A DNA stretch of 64,000 nt from Leishmania martiniquensis (GCF_017916325.1 NC_090153.1:67001-131000), one strand, 5' to 3'; positions 34,887 to 45,986 are shown, counted from the first letter of the stretch. Notes: a model not told the origin generated them from the letters alone. Program-made: numbers and translations.

Positions 34887-37379
34887 GTGCGTGTGGGTGG
34901 GTGGGTGTGACTGAGTGTGTTCTTGCGCGCCGTCTTGGTCGGCGTTGTTGATCGGCCTAGCGGGACCTTCTTCGCCCGTTTTTCGATCAAGCCACACCAG
35001 GAGAGGGGGCAGAGAATCGTACCCAATGACGCCGGTGTGTCTGCTGCTGCTCTTACCTTTTCCGCTGCCCCCGTTGGAATACTTCGTTCCTGTTTGTGCC
35101 GTGCCTGTGGCTGTTATTGTTGCGCCGGTAGGTGCCCTCTGTGTACCCGTCGCTGTGCAGAGTACGTCTGCCTTTCGCTATATACACAAGGGGGTGAGAG
35201 CTAAAGCCACTAAGCGTCACAAATGTGGTTTAGGGTACCCTTAAGCACAACCAAGCCCCTGCCGTTCCACCTGAGATGCGGCGACTGCGTGCAGTTGATG
35301 CTTCTTTTTCCGTGAGACCTGCTACCTGATTCTCTTAGCGTTGTGTGGTAGAAAAAGAGGGGAGCCGATGCGTCCTGCAAGGTTTGATATGTGATAATGT
35401 ACGCAAAAAAAGGGGGCGTTCGAAAAAAGGGGGTGGTAAAGTGAAGTACATGCCATTGTGTCGTATCCGCGAGGTCTGCATGGCGCTGGCATCGGCTTAA
35501 CAGCCTCTAGGTCATCGGCTCTACCCCACGACCGCCAGTCGCCTCTGAAGGCGCTCGCTCGATTTGTGGGCAGCGACACACGCTGGAGACCAGGCATAAG
35601 AAGCGCGCTCCGGTACCGAACACAGGTTGTATCTTTTCCGTAGATCGGAGAGAGCGTTATCGAGTCGGCTAGGGATGCTCCAGTGAGAAACCTCCAGAGG
35701 CCTGAGCAAGTTTCGATTGGCTGGTCATTGAATGGGGATCCGCCGCCCGCCGCTTCACCTCCGCCTCCACCCCCCTCCTGCCCTTCCCCAATCACCTCTT
35801 CACCAGAAGCTCACTTACTCATGCTGGGGAAATACACTCACAAATCGGCGGGCGGGAACGCCTCTTGTGCTGCTCGAGGCCGATTAGTACGGCCACGAGA
35901 GGGGAAGCACTCCACAGCAATGGAAACCCAAACATAAAGCGCCGCCTGAGCGACTACGACGAAAAGCGAAAATGCCCAAAGGGGGAGGAAACGAGCCACG
36001 GAAAAAAATGTTTAATGGATGTCAGTGACGCCGCAACAGTGGGCCGATGGGGAAATAGATCAAAACGAGAGAGAGCGAGAGAGAGCGAGACGCGTACACA
36101 GATAAGAGTGAAGGATTTCAGCGCACCGCCTGAAACGCAAGCCTGGGGATCAAGTAGAGAAGCGGTATGCGTGACAACTGTGTGGGAGGGAGGGGAGCCG
36201 CCACATCCAAATCGCCGGGCGTTAAGCGCAGAGAGAGGGAGGAGGAGGAGGAGTGAGGGGGGAGTCGGTGCAGAAAAAAAACTCGGGCAGAGACGGAGGA
36301 CTGTATGAAACGCGCATGCTCAGGCGTCGAAGGGCATAGCGCGCGTGGGAAAGAGGATAATACACCAGCCTGCGGAGAGTGCCCTTAGTGCGTTGAAATA
36401 CCCCAGCAACACCTACCAGCCATGCCTCCCGGTTCTAAGCATGAGCTCGCCGTAGACCCCGCTTCACAGTGCGCGGCTACTCTATCCGTTGCGCTTCGCA
36501 GCAAATCATTCTCTGTCAGAATGCAACGGAGTGTCGGTGCACAGAGGAGAAGAGGGTGGGAGAGGCTATCCGCCTGGCAGACGGAGAGCCTTTACAGGGA
36601 GGGAGGAACGAAAGAAAGAAGAGTGGCGCTCGGCTCGTGGTGTGCTTTGCACCGCACACACGGCAGATGCGCGGAAGGAAACGGGGCGGAGCGCTGCCGG
36701 CGTGGCGAAGGCGCCGGCGTCTTCTCGCGAGATCAAAATACCTCAGAGGACAGAGAAAGAATCTTTTGAGAGGAATGCATAAGTGACTACTTCCGCTTTC
36801 TGTGACCCTTTCGAAAGAAAGACCCCCTTGAAAAAAGAAAAAACGGAGAGGGGGGAGATGAGGGAAGACGTCTTTCGTGAGCACGCGGGTACGATTTGCT
36901 GCGCATCGACTGCATTCTTTTTTTTAAGAACCTTTCTCTGCTTCGTTCCAGCCCTTAAACGTCAACGCCCGCATTCGAAGATGAGCGGCGAAGTGGAGCC
37001 GTGAGGAAAATGGCAAAAAAAAGAAAATTGTCTGAAGCAGCGATTCTGGAAAGAGGGCATGTCTGCTAAGGCACCTGCGTCCCTTCAGCTTCGTACGCGC
37101 CCGGCTTCCCTTCCCGCGCACAGAAGAGGAGAGGAGCACAAGAAAGAGGAGACGCGGCGGAGAACGCAAACGCACGACGAGCAAATCGATTGGGGAGCAG
37201 TTTAAGGCGTAAGAAGATCCCGAAAAATGCACACGCAGCCATGAACGAAACGGAATAAGTGGCCTGTCTCTGGCGCACCAAAGGGTATCACGGCACCACC
37301 GCCCGCGCTCTGCGTCGATATCGGCGGCGGCTCTCGAATATTTTCTTGTTTTCCGGAGCCTACGTAGCCATAGAATGGA

Positions 37380-38620
37380 AGCTGAGCTGCATCTGCGTTG
37401 CCTGTCGCTGGCCCTTCGAGGGGTGCACAGCAGTCTTGGAGAGACACCTTGCAGCAACGCGCTGGCCCGGTCATCTACGCACGGTTCCTGCCGCAATTAG
37501 TGCCCACCTGCTCCTGCTTCGCATGTCGCCACATGCGGCATCTCTCAACTCAGTCCAACCTCCCCACACAAGTATACAGTAAAGGTCAGCTGCAATGCCG
37601 TCGAGCCACACAGGCAGCGTGCACACTACATGAATGGCGTGCATACATACCCAGTAGCAGGTCGCGCCGAGGCCTCGATGCCCAGGGCCTGGCCACCGGC
37701 ATCAGCATCGATGCGTCGCTGCAACCTTACCATACCTCGTGGGCATGTCACCCTTCCTCAAAAGGAAGTCGTTTGGCTCTTGGCGGGGTATGGGGGAGGA
37801 GAGGTGAGGGGGCGCCCCGGTTGCGTTTTCATTGCGTGGCAACGAAAATGCTGTACCAGCGGTGATGTGTGTGCTCGGCTGCCGAGCGTACCGCCACGCA
37901 CACACACGCGCGCGCCCCCCTTCCCCCGTTCCCTTCAGTTCCCCGTTCTCTCCTCGCTTCTTTTTCCTTCTTGCAGCGACTGGCTGTGCGGTCAAAGCAG
38001 CAGGTGTGCGCCTATGTGATTGGCTATACCCTCCTCCTCATCGCATGCTGCTTAGCGTGTAGCACGTCAAGGCGTGCCTCGTCCCCGGCTCTGCCCCTCA
38101 CGCGCAAAGCCCAGAAGCGCGGGAGGGAGCGAGGCAGAGGCCAATCTAGCCCACCCTCACCCCCCCTGCTGCCAGAGGCCCGGACACGCGAACGCAGGAA
38201 ACAAGAGAGACACAGACGCTCAAGAGACATGAAGAGCCTGAAAGGTGGGAAATGGGGCGGGCCTGGAGGGGCAGCCGTGCAGACAGAGCCTGGGGTGGTA
38301 GCCGGTGGGGGGAAGAAAAAAAGAAACGTAGTCGTCCAGGTAGCCCGGCGCCCCTATGGCCCACCGTAGAAGCAGCGTACTTTTCCGTGGAGAGAGAAGG
38401 GGAGGGGGGGAAGGGCGCTCGCTGCGCAGTGCAGCAGCGAAACGGCACATGCGGCCAAAGAGGGGTATGCGCTTCGAAGTGTGAGTCCCGCCATCCGGTG
38501 TTTTGTGTGCTGCCTGGTACGCTGACGTGCGCCATGTGCGCAAGGTAGTACACGTCTCTGCTGCGTGGAAAGGGAGCGATTAGGCGACGTAGAGGCAACG
38601 CCCACGACCCTGCTCCCCTA
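37380..38620. repeat. GC-rich island, possible degenerate retroposon
   Basis: About 1.2 kb lacking the purine bias of the surroundings, with many short open frames on both strands and no recognisable domain. It lies downstream of the UGM gene, where a 3' UTR is expected. Leishmania 3' UTRs often carry SIDER-type degenerate retroposons; that identity is inference from composition and position, not from a recognised signature. Confidence 0.3.
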
Positions 38621-38789
38621 CGGCGCTTCGCCAAACACTACTCCTCTATCCCTCCCCCTCCCTCGGCCTCTGTCCCCCTCAGCGCCGTACAGCTGCACGC
38701 GATGCTGTCGTCGGCCGCGCCAACTGCCAAGGAGGCGAAGCAGACGACATGCAGCTGAGAAAAAATCCTTCGATATCCGTTGCTCACAT

Positions 38790-40289
38790 TCACGAACTTT
38801 GTCCTCCAAGAGTGGGTACTGCCGCTAACCTGCAGCGCGCCTCACTGCGCTTGCTATTCACCTTTTCTGGTGCATGCACAGTGTCTTCGAATGTGCCGTG
38901 CAAAATGTGCCCAACCGCCTCCACCCCCTGCATCCAGGAGTGATCCTGGTTCGCCACCTCGTACTTCCACGCGCCGAAGCGGCCGCGTGAGTAGATCTGG
39001 TGGGTGTCACGCAGCACCGGCAGCACCTCCTCCAGCATCTCATTGCGGCCGACGAACGGCACCGGGTATCCCTTCGTTTCGATGTGGTGCCAGCAAGACA
39101 CGACCTCGTCCTCCGGTCGGAGCAACGTCGCCCTCTGCAGACCAGTAATGCAGTCTTCAACGATGGTGTCCGCGTCGACTGATTTGTACGCATCATTTTG
39201 ACTCACCTCCAGCATAACGCTCCAGTGCCCCGCCGGTGCGTTTGTGTCCGCGTATCGGGAAAAGATTGTTGCGCGGTAAAATGGAATACCGTCGCCCGGG
39301 AAGTACAGCCAGCACGCTGTCTGCATCTCCATCGGCGGGCGCCCCTTCACCCCGATCCCGACGATGTGGGTTGAGCTGTAAATCATCTGGTCCGCAACCT
39401 CGCGAAGGCGCGGCGCCCTCAGCAGCGACCTTGACGCTGCCTCTGCATCCTCCTCCTCTAGCCCACTTGCTATGGCGCGCAGCAGATCATCCAGCGGCAT
39501 GGTGGAGACAAGCGCGTCGTACTGCACTGCCTCGCCGCTCGCCAGTGTTAGGGTCTTCGTGATGGGGTTGACCTTCGTGACACGGTGCGGCGGGCCGAGT
39601 GACTTGTGCGTCTCTGGGATCATGCGCCACACGGCCTCGTAAATGGCGCCGGTGCCACCCGCCTTGGGGAAGCGGAAAGTAGCGTTAGGGCCCCAGCCAA
39701 GGTCATCGCGGTTCAGCTGAACGTTCTCCTTGATGCGCTCCACGTTCACATTCGCCACGCGCTCCCCAACCCACTCCGTGCTCATCACATGCAGTGGCAC
39801 CGCCCACACCTTAAAGTTATACGGGCGCATAAAAATGTCCGCGATGCCCTCCCCGAACTGGCGCGAGACGTACTCGGCAAAGTTCCTCGGCTTCTCCTGC
39901 GCGGCAGTGGCACGGGCTGCCTCCGCCTCCTCAATCCCTTTCAGGCACGCGTCCCGCATCTTCGGTGGGAGGCGGTGAATGTTGCTCTGAAAGGGATACG
40001 GCACCCAGGTGTCGGAGCAGCGCACCCAAGATTCGCGCTGGAGCGTGTTCCAGTCGGCGATGGCGAGGTTCATGACGTCGTCGAAGTACGCGTAGTGGGA
40101 GAAGATGACGTGGCCGCCCATGTCCCACAGGAAGCCCTTCTCATCCTTCACACTACGTGAGAGGCCACCAGGGGCGGTGCCGCCATCGTAGAGATGGAAG
40201 TTGGGGTGCTTGAGCTCCAGCAAACGCACCGCAGCGCCGAGGCCGGTGGGACCCGCCCCGATTATGACTACCTGCTTGTCAGCGCTCAT
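38790..40289 (-). CDS. GLF: UDP-galactopyranose mutase
   Basis: A 499-residue flavoenzyme that interconverts UDP-galactopyranose and UDP-galactofuranose, the donor for galactofuranose in LPG and GIPL surface glycoconjugates of Leishmania. The N-terminal Rossmann signature GAGPTGLGAA (11-20) binds FAD. GGLSRS (41-46) and WDMGGHVIFSHY (55-66) are typical of eukaryotic UGMs. The C-terminal block with GRFGAWKYEVANQDHS (436-451) contains the conserved Arg and the substrate/flavin-contacting Asn-Gln-Asp. Length fits eukaryotic UGMs, about 480-510. The last 25 or so residues after FEDT are basic and not conserved-looking. The ATG at 40289 follows a predicted splice acceptor; the frame runs about 100 codons further upstream, but across the pyrimidine tract. 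It is intact, with no missing key residue that I can see. Mammals lack this enzyme (established knowledge). Confidence 0.97.
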   Translation of the reverse strand: MSADKQVVIIGAGPTGLGAAVRLLELKHPNFHLYDGGTAPGGLSRSVKDEKGFLWDMGGHVIFSHYAYFDDVMNLAIADWNTLQRESWVRCSDTWVPYPFQSNIHRLPPKMRDACLKGIEEAEAARATAAQEKPRNFAEYVSRQFGEGIADIFMRPYNFKVWAVPLHVMSTEWVGERVANVNVERIKENVQLNRDDLGWGPNATFRFPKAGGTGAIYEAVWRMIPETHKSLGPPHRVTKVNPITKTLTLASGEAVQYDALVSTMPLDDLLRAIASGLEEEDAEAASRSLLRAPRLREVADQMIYSSTHIVGIGVKGRPPMEMQTACWLYFPGDGIPFYRATIFSRYADTNAPAGHWSVMLEVSQNDAYKSVDADTIVEDCITGLQRATLLRPEDEVVSCWHHIETKGYPVPFVGRNEMLEEVLPVLRDTHQIYSRGRFGAWKYEVANQDHSWMQGVEAVGHILHGTFEDTVHAPEKVNSKRSEARCRLAAVPTLGGQSS

Positions 40290-41787
40290 TATGGATACCT
40301 GGCGCACGGTGGCGTCAACTCCGCTGATGCAGGTGCCGCCGTTTTCTTCCGCAAGAAGAGGTTGTGAGAGAGTGAGAGGGCGAGGCAGAGAGATACAGGG
40401 AGAAGCGGATAAGCTACGAGCGTGAGGACGCAGTACACAAATACCAGTGGAACGCAGGGGGTGGGGGTTGCGAGAGGAGGGTGGTAGTCTTCGCACAGAG
40501 GAGGGAGTTGGGGGTGTGCGAGAGCGGTGGGGAGGGAGGAGAGGTGAGCGAAAAATGTGCTCGCTCAGAGACTGCAGTGGAAACAACGACTTGGGCCAAC
40601 GAGATCAAGAAGGCCGGCGACGCACATCGGCAAACAGGCGCGACAGTTAAGAGTCGAAAGGAGTCACGGAAGAGAGAAAAGAGGAGAAGAGAGGGACCAA
40701 CGTAGCCGACAAGTGGGGATGGCTCTTTTTTTATTTGGCTGTTGTTGTATGGCGTGGCCGTCGCTGCCGCCGCGCAGCGAATACTGAGAGGTGCGCGCCA
40801 AGGGCGAGAAGACGTTCGATTATGATTCGATCCGTGGCGACCCACGACATGGCGAAGAAAAAAAAAGAGGAGAAAGGCGTTGGGGGGAGGAGGAAAGATC
40901 CAAAGGGCGATGAAGGAGCCATCGGGGCCAACCAGGTTTGGGTACGCGACTTCTCGTCCAGGGTGAAACGAAAGAAAAGAACGGGAAAGAGAGACGCCGG
41001 CGTGCGATCAGAGAGGAGAGAGAAGGCACTCTCGTCACCACCACACGCACGGCCACTTGTGATGCGCTCCCCCGATTCGACTATTTTCTTCTTTCGTCTC
41101 AGCACCCGTTCGGGCCACAACGCCAATCCGCTAGTCCGAGAAGAGGGAGAAAAGAAATGCAATGAGCGCCACGCACTATGCTCGCCGCATCGGCCGGTTG
41201 TACGCCGGGCCGCGTGGGTGCGTCTGTTCTTCACTTATTCTGTGTGTGTTTGTTTTTTCGCTCTTTTCTCTCTTAGACCCTTTCGTGTCTTTGCGTTCGC
41301 GCATCATCCTCTCCTCCAAGACCAGACGAGAAGAGAGTGATGCGCGCGCGGCGAATATACACCGTTGACACACGCACACACACACAGGCACACACAGGCA
41401 CAGAGGCACAGACAGACGCAAACAAGGTGAGAGAAGCCCACACAAGATACACGTGCACACACACATAATAATATCAAAAAGAAAAGCTGCGCGCAGAGAG
41501 GAAATAGAAAGTGGAGGGGGAAACACAGGAATAGTGTCGAAAGAGACGGGTAAGGGGAAGGGCGGGTAGGTGCTTGCGAAAACACATACACACACATGCA
41601 CACACGGATGACGATGCACATGTGCGCATTCGATGTACCTGTGTCCTTATGCGGCCTTTGAGAAAGAGAGAGATGTGGGGTAGCTGAGTGAGTCGGCAGC
41701 AAAAAAAAAAGTGGGGTGAAGGCACAGGAGGTACAAATCATTCAGACATGTACCAGTGCGCTCACCTGCTTTCTTTTTTACTACTGC
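40290..41787. other. Intergenic region UGM-AHA1
   Basis: About 1.5 kb with no gene. It holds the UGM splice signal, a purine-rich plus strand, a T/C-rich patch at about 41215-41310, and CA/TG repeats near 41370-41470 and 41585-41605. It should contain the 3' UTR and polyadenylation site of AHA1. Confidence 0.6.
40346..40400 (-). promoter_or_regulatory. Predicted trans-splice acceptor, UGM
   Basis: Minus strand: a C/T-rich tract (40352-40400) with AG at 40347-40346, giving a 5' UTR of 56 bases. This supports the ATG at 40289 over upstream in-frame codons. Confidence 0.5.
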
Positions 41788-42849
41788 TCAAAGGTACTCG
41801 AGAGTGTAGCCGAATACAGCCTTAATGGCGCCGAAGAAGTTCGCCTTCCACCCCTCTTTCACATTTTGCAGCTGACCAGAAGGGATGCCGCATTGTGCGA
41901 ACTCCAAAGTCGTCACGCCCGGCTCCTCCTTCACCAGCTGCAGCACCACCGAGCTGTGCACACCCACAGGCCAGCTGCTGAGACGCCACTGCTGCTTGAT
42001 CAGGATCGAGGGCTGCACATCCACGTAGTAGCCCGTGATGACACCACCGAGGAAGCTGAACTGGCCGCCGGCCTTGACGTCCATGGAAGCGGGGCTTCGT
42101 GTGTATACGCTGACCCTGTTCGGGTCCGTCAGGGCCGCGTACAGCTCTGCCGCAGGCACGCCCCAGCGCATTTTCCACGAAAAGGATGTCTCCCCAACGC
42201 TGTCGTCTCTCGACTTGGACTGCGTCGTGGGCTTCTTCTCATCCGCCGCCGCGTTTGGGCTGGGCGACGTGCATGCAGTCACAGGGACTGCTGGCGCAGG
42301 CGGGGGCGGGGGCATGGCGGCCCCGCTCTTCAGCTGCTTGCCGATATGATACTCGGCGAAGAGGGCCTCAAAGAAGGCGGCGATCCCCTCCCGAACCGTC
42401 GCGCGACCGGCCGCCTGCACCACCGACTGGAGCTGCTCCGCCGCGGCGTTGTTGTCCTGGCACGTGACGAGAATGTTATACTCGTTCTTCAACTCTTCGT
42501 GGTCGACCTCGGGCACCTCCATCTTGCCCCGAATCGTCTGATCCGCGCCAGCCATCTTGCCTGCCCACCGCAGCGTCATCTTCAGCTCGAAATAGCACAT
42601 CATCTTCCCCTTGCGCTGCGCCACTGTGACGTCGCCAGAGATTTCGCTCACATCCTCGATCTTAAGGTACTCGACGCTCTTCGCCATGTTCGCCGGGACG
42701 GGGATCGCATGATCAGCAAAGGTACTCTTGAGCTTGTTGTGCGTGTGCTGAGAAAGGTCGCGCTCCTCCCAGTGCCACAAGTTCACGTTGGCGCCGTCCG
42801 TGCGCTCGCTGACAATCCAGCGCGGATCACCCTCACCGACCTTGGCCAT
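41788..42849 (-). CDS. AHA1: Activator of Hsp90 ATPase (AHA1)
   Basis: A 353-residue co-chaperone expected to bind Hsp90 and stimulate its ATPase. The N-terminal AHA1_N domain (about 10-175) starts with GEGDPRWIV and carries the conserved NVNLWHWEER motif (21-30), which in yeast Aha1 matters for Hsp90 stimulation. A linker of about 40 residues (178-220), rich in Pro, Ala, Ser and Lys, follows. The C-terminal AHSA1/START-like domain (about 222-353) shows typical features: FSWKMRWGVPAAELYAAL, the GGQFSFLGG turn, and a final GWKANFFGAIKAVFGY. Length matches fungal and animal Aha1, about 340-350. The ATG at 42849 is the first in-frame ATG after a predicted splice acceptor. It is intact. A long open frame on the plus strand across the gene is its antisense shadow. 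Confidence 0.96.
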   Translation of the reverse strand: MAKVGEGDPRWIVSERTDGANVNLWHWEERDLSQHTHNKLKSTFADHAIPVPANMAKSVEYLKIEDVSEISGDVTVAQRKGKMMCYFELKMTLRWAGKMAGADQTIRGKMEVPEVDHEELKNEYNILVTCQDNNAAAEQLQSVVQAAGRATVREGIAAFFEALFAEYHIGKQLKSGAAMPPPPPAPAVPVTACTSPSPNAAADEKKPTTQSKSRDDSVGETSFSWKMRWGVPAAELYAALTDPNRVSVYTRSPASMDVKAGGQFSFLGGVITGYYVDVQPSILIKQQWRLSSWPVGVHSSVVLQLVKEEPGVTTLEFAQCGIPSGQLQNVKEGWKANFFGAIKAVFGYTLEYL

Positions 42850-42949
42850 TATGTCGGAGAAAACTCTGCTATTCACCACAGGGCGGGAGAGGGGCTTCGC
42901 TATCAGCTGGAGGTCGCAAAGCACTACCTTACCGTGTTACGCCTGCGAA

Positions 42950-42977
42950 CTAGAAACAAGGCGAGGCAGGAGCGGCG
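42950..42977 (-). promoter_or_regulatory. Predicted trans-splice acceptor, AHA1
   Basis: Minus strand: a C/T-rich stretch ending TTTCTAG, with AG at 42951-42950, 100 bases before the ATG. Confidence 0.45.
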
Positions 42978-43981
42978 ATGTTGTTGGTGAGCAGCGGCAG
43001 TCTTTTTTCGTTTTTCAAATCCCAACGGCAGCAGCCACAGCACGCAGAGGCGAGAAGAGAGACACACCAGTGGCACCCGTCGTGGTACAACTCACTCAAA
43101 CACAAACACAGGCACAAACCCCAGCACGCACAGAATAAGGTTGAAAGAAAGAGAAAAAACAGAAGGACGACGCTTACAGAGTATCTTCCACAAAATTATT
43201 GCGTTGATAAATGGCGAGAAATACGGTTGTGTGGGGTGGCTACAGTGCGTTTGTGTGTGTGTGTGTTGTGTGTGTCGGGGGGTGAGTGCAGCATTACAGA
43301 AGGCGACGTGGCAAGCGACACGTGCGCATGCGGCGGGAGGTGGCCAGAGGAGGAGGAGAGTAGACAATGAAAAACCTCGCAGAAGACATCATGGCATTCG
43401 CAGCGCGGGGCACCCGACAGCGGTCTCCCGCAAGCACTGTGGTAGTGAAGGGGAGAGACAAGCGCCAGAACGTCTTTCTCTCCACAGTCGAGGTGCGGCT
43501 TCTCAGGCGTCTTTATGAGGTCCGCGCCGCGGCAGTCAGCACAGACGCATCCTTGAAAGGACCACACTTGCATACAGGCAAGGCTCATACAGCGATCTGG
43601 CGTTGCCCCTGTAGCCCCACATCGCACAGGGTATCTCGCATGCAGCAAAACGGCTGCCGCCCACCGCGCGCGACACAAGAGACGGCACCCGCTGGAAACA
43701 TTATAGTAGCACTCCCTCGCTGAGAGTTCGATCCTACGTTGTGTGGCGGATGCCATTAGTTGGCTTTACTCTTCACCAAGACGTAATCCGTCGCGTGCGC
43801 TGAAGGAAAGATGAGAGGGGAGGAAGCGAACACATAATCCTAAACTAAAAAACACACCACAAACGCGAAGCACACGAAGAAGGCGCGCGCAGAAGCGGAC
43901 ACCGCCATCGACCGCCGTATCGCATATTGCAGCCCCTGCTGGCAGCCCACATAGAAGCACCGGCGCACCGAGACCCATACG

Positions 43982-43996
43982 TATATATATATATAT
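43982..43996. repeat. TA tract
   Basis: Seven TA units in the intergenic region downstream of the RRM gene ending at 44621. Confidence 0.9.
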
Positions 43997-44620
43997 TGCT
44001 GTATAGGAGACGGCATACTGCGCACTTATAGCCGCCCTCCCCCTCCTCTCCCGAGTCCATCACACGACTTGCGCGCATATATACTCGTGAACGGGCCCGC
44101 TTTACCGCACCCACCGCACCGCGACACTCAGGGGGGAAGGGGGGCCGCTGAAGAGGAGAGGCGGAGCTCATCAAGCATGAAGCAGGAAACAGCAGCAGCG
44201 CACTCGTTGATCGCTCTGCACGTGTGCGATGTCGAAAAAGAGAGCAGTCGAGCGCATCTTTTATCGCCCACACACACGCACATACCCTCCCCAACCCACA
44301 TACAGACACATGCACACACCTTAGCCGCTGCCCATCCTCCAGACGTCTTGGAGAGCGCGTTTGGAATGGAGAAAGCATCCGCAGACATTACCGGGAGAAG
44401 TGGCATGACGGCAGTCCCACCTGCGCACAAGAGCAACACAAAGCGAGAGGACTCACGACGACGAAGCAGGCGATAGCAAATCGCCGCTCTGTTGCCGTCG
44501 CAGCCAGTGAGGAGGGGCCTGCGCTCACACACACATACCGCTGCCTCTGTGAGCATGTGTGCGCTGGGGTGCTCTCTTCGTCTCCGTTTTTAGTACCTGG
44601 CGGAGCCGCGGCGTTACCAC

Positions 44621-45847
44621 CTACTTGCATGAACCCTTCTTCGACCTCTTCGATGGTTTCTTGTAGTCCTCATCGTCTGAGGCAGAGCTATCACCGCTGC
44701 GCTCGGCATCGCCGCCGGCCGACGAGTGTGCCTTCTTCTCACGAAGCTTCCGCTCATACTTCTCCGCGTCCCTGCGGACCACCTCAAAGAACTGCTCACG
44801 CTGCTTCTCCCGCAGCTTCAGCGTCTCGGCAGCTGGTGGGGGGTTTATGAAGGAGCCGCGGTTGTGCTCTGCCGCGCCAGGTGCGCTAATCGGTCCAGCA
44901 CCAACAGTGATACCGTAGGGCTGCTGCGGAACTGACGGCATCGGCATCTGCTGTGGCGGCCTGTGAAGCGGCACACACATCTTGGGCGTGTACATGCCCG
45001 GCCCGTTCATGGGCATGTCACCCCATGACTGCTGCTGTGGGCGCACTGGCGCCATCCCGTAACCCCCACTCATCGGGTCCATCATGTTGGGTCCCATGTT
45101 GATGTGAATTCCTTGGGGGGCCCCGCCCACCATCATGGGGATACCCGTGCCGGCACTGCCGTTGCCAGTGTTCGAGTTGGACATAAACGCAGTAGCATCA
45201 CCCATCATATTGTTGCTAGTGGGCATCGAATGCGGCGGCAGTGGCGACTGCATGGCGCTGCTGCCCATGCTCCCCATCGGCGGGGGCTGAGTCGACGCCA
45301 ACGCACTGCTGACGCTGTTCGTTGTGCTGCTGTTGGCCGCGTTAGTGTTGTTACCGTGGCCAAGGCAGGTAATAAGCAGTTGTTGCTGCGCTGGTGACAG
45401 CTGCCGCGGGTCCATCTTGCCCTCCTGAAGGAACTGGAGGAGCAGCCGTGCCTCCATCTGCTGCTGCGGCGAGAGGCCGTTGGCATTTATCATCAGACCG
45501 CCGTCGCTCTGGTGGTGGCGGTTGCCGCCCATTCGTGAGTATCCGCCGCCGATGCCGTTACCCGTCGCGAAGCCTTCCGGTTTATTCACGTTACCTTTGC
45601 TCACGCCGACCTTCAGCTTGCGGCCGACGAGCGTGAAGCCGTTGTACTTCATGGCGCGCGCGCGGTCATCCTCTGTGGCGAAGTCGATGAAGCCAAAACG
45701 GTACGGGTCGCCCTCGCGCCCATTCAGCGAGCAGTCGATGATCGTGCCGCACTGACAGAACACCTGCTTCAGCATGTCAATCGTGACGGAGCGGTCAATG
45801 TTACCGATGTAGCACCCAAAGCGGGTCTGCATGGGAGTGCCTGACAT
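44621..45847 (-). CDS. Single-RRM protein with Met/Gly/Gln/Pro-rich middle
   Basis: A 408-residue protein with one N-terminal RNA recognition motif (about 10-85): RNP2 CYIGNI (12-17) and RNP1 YRFGFIDF (49-56). A Gly/Asn/Gln/Met/Pro-rich low-complexity region of about 250 residues follows, of the type found in RNA-granule proteins. A basic, predicted coiled segment (about 340-370, KLREKQREQFFEVVRRDAEKYE) comes next, then an acidic Ser/Asp patch and a Lys/Arg-rich end (KKPSKRSKKGSCK) that could be a nuclear signal. Both RNP motifs are canonical. It is not closely related to the two-RRM family at the left of the window. From memory, unchecked, a gene named RBP29 lies next to AHA1 in Trypanosoma brucei and may be the orthologue. 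Role inferred: mRNA-binding regulator or processing factor. Confidence 0.9.
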   Translation of the reverse strand: MSGTPMQTRFGCYIGNIDRSVTIDMLKQVFCQCGTIIDCSLNGREGDPYRFGFIDFATEDDRARAMKYNGFTLVGRKLKVGVSKGNVNKPEGFATGNGIGGGYSRMGGNRHHQSDGGLMINANGLSPQQQMEARLLLQFLQEGKMDPRQLSPAQQQLLITCLGHGNNTNAANSSTTNSVSSALASTQPPPMGSMGSSAMQSPLPPHSMPTSNNMMGDATAFMSNSNTGNGSAGTGIPMMVGGAPQGIHINMGPNMMDPMSGGYGMAPVRPQQQSWGDMPMNGPGMYTPKMCVPLHRPPQQMPMPSVPQQPYGITVGAGPISAPGAAEHNRGSFINPPPAAETLKLREKQREQFFEVVRRDAEKYERKLREKKAHSSAGGDAERSGDSSASDDEDYKKPSKRSKKGSCK

Positions 45848-45914
45848 CTTGCCAGCGGGAGGGGGAGGGGCGTACAGGCGTGCGTGCGGAGGCGGATTCG
45901 TTGGGAAGCGTCGA

Positions 45915-45986
45915 CTCGTAGGCGTCGATCGAGCAGCGCAACGCCAACACAGACAAGGCGAAAAGAGAAAAGCGAGAGACGGAGAG
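45915..45986 (-). promoter_or_regulatory. Predicted trans-splice acceptor, single-RRM gene
   Basis: Minus strand: a C/T-rich tract (about 45950-45986) and first good AG at 45916-45915, 67 bases before the ATG at 45847. Confidence 0.4.

Larger units (their letters stand above)
29184..38789. other. 9.6-kb gene-free stretch between RRM gene 3 and UGM
   Basis: No convincing gene. From about 29400 to 33800 the plus strand is strongly purine-rich. From about 33830 to 35230 it switches to T/C-rich, with several long TA tracts, then returns to purine-rich. Evenly composed regions lie at about 35440-35900 and 36360-36480. From about 37250 to 38700 the DNA is GC-rich and resembles the GC-rich islands elsewhere in the window. 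Frames such as the 282-codon minus frame at 33073-33921 only reflect the C/T-rich strand. Confidence 0.6.
42850..44620. other. Intergenic region AHA1-RRM protein
   Basis: About 1.8 kb with no gene. It holds the AHA1 splice signal, TG repeats near 43250-43275, an evenly composed region at about 43300-43750, a TA tract at 43982-43996 and CA repeats near 44265-44320. A GTTCGATCC motif at about 43725 is not part of a foldable tRNA. Confidence 0.6.

Noticed and set aside
35322..35795. 157-codon minus frame with balanced composition
   Set aside because: It begins with a GTG, has no early ATG, no recognised domain and no clear splice signal. Conservation would be needed to support it.
38790..40586. 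598-residue UGM with long N-terminal extension
   Set aside because: The extra codons cross a pyrimidine tract and splice AG, and known UGMs start at the FAD-binding segment, as with the ATG at 40289.
41716..42990. 424-codon plus frame across AHA1
   Set aside because: Antisense shadow of the AHA1 gene; the minus-strand protein is a clear family member.
43715..43745. GTTCGATCC motif resembling a tRNA B box
   Set aside because: The flanking bases cannot form the T-arm stem and no A box or acceptor stem is seen.
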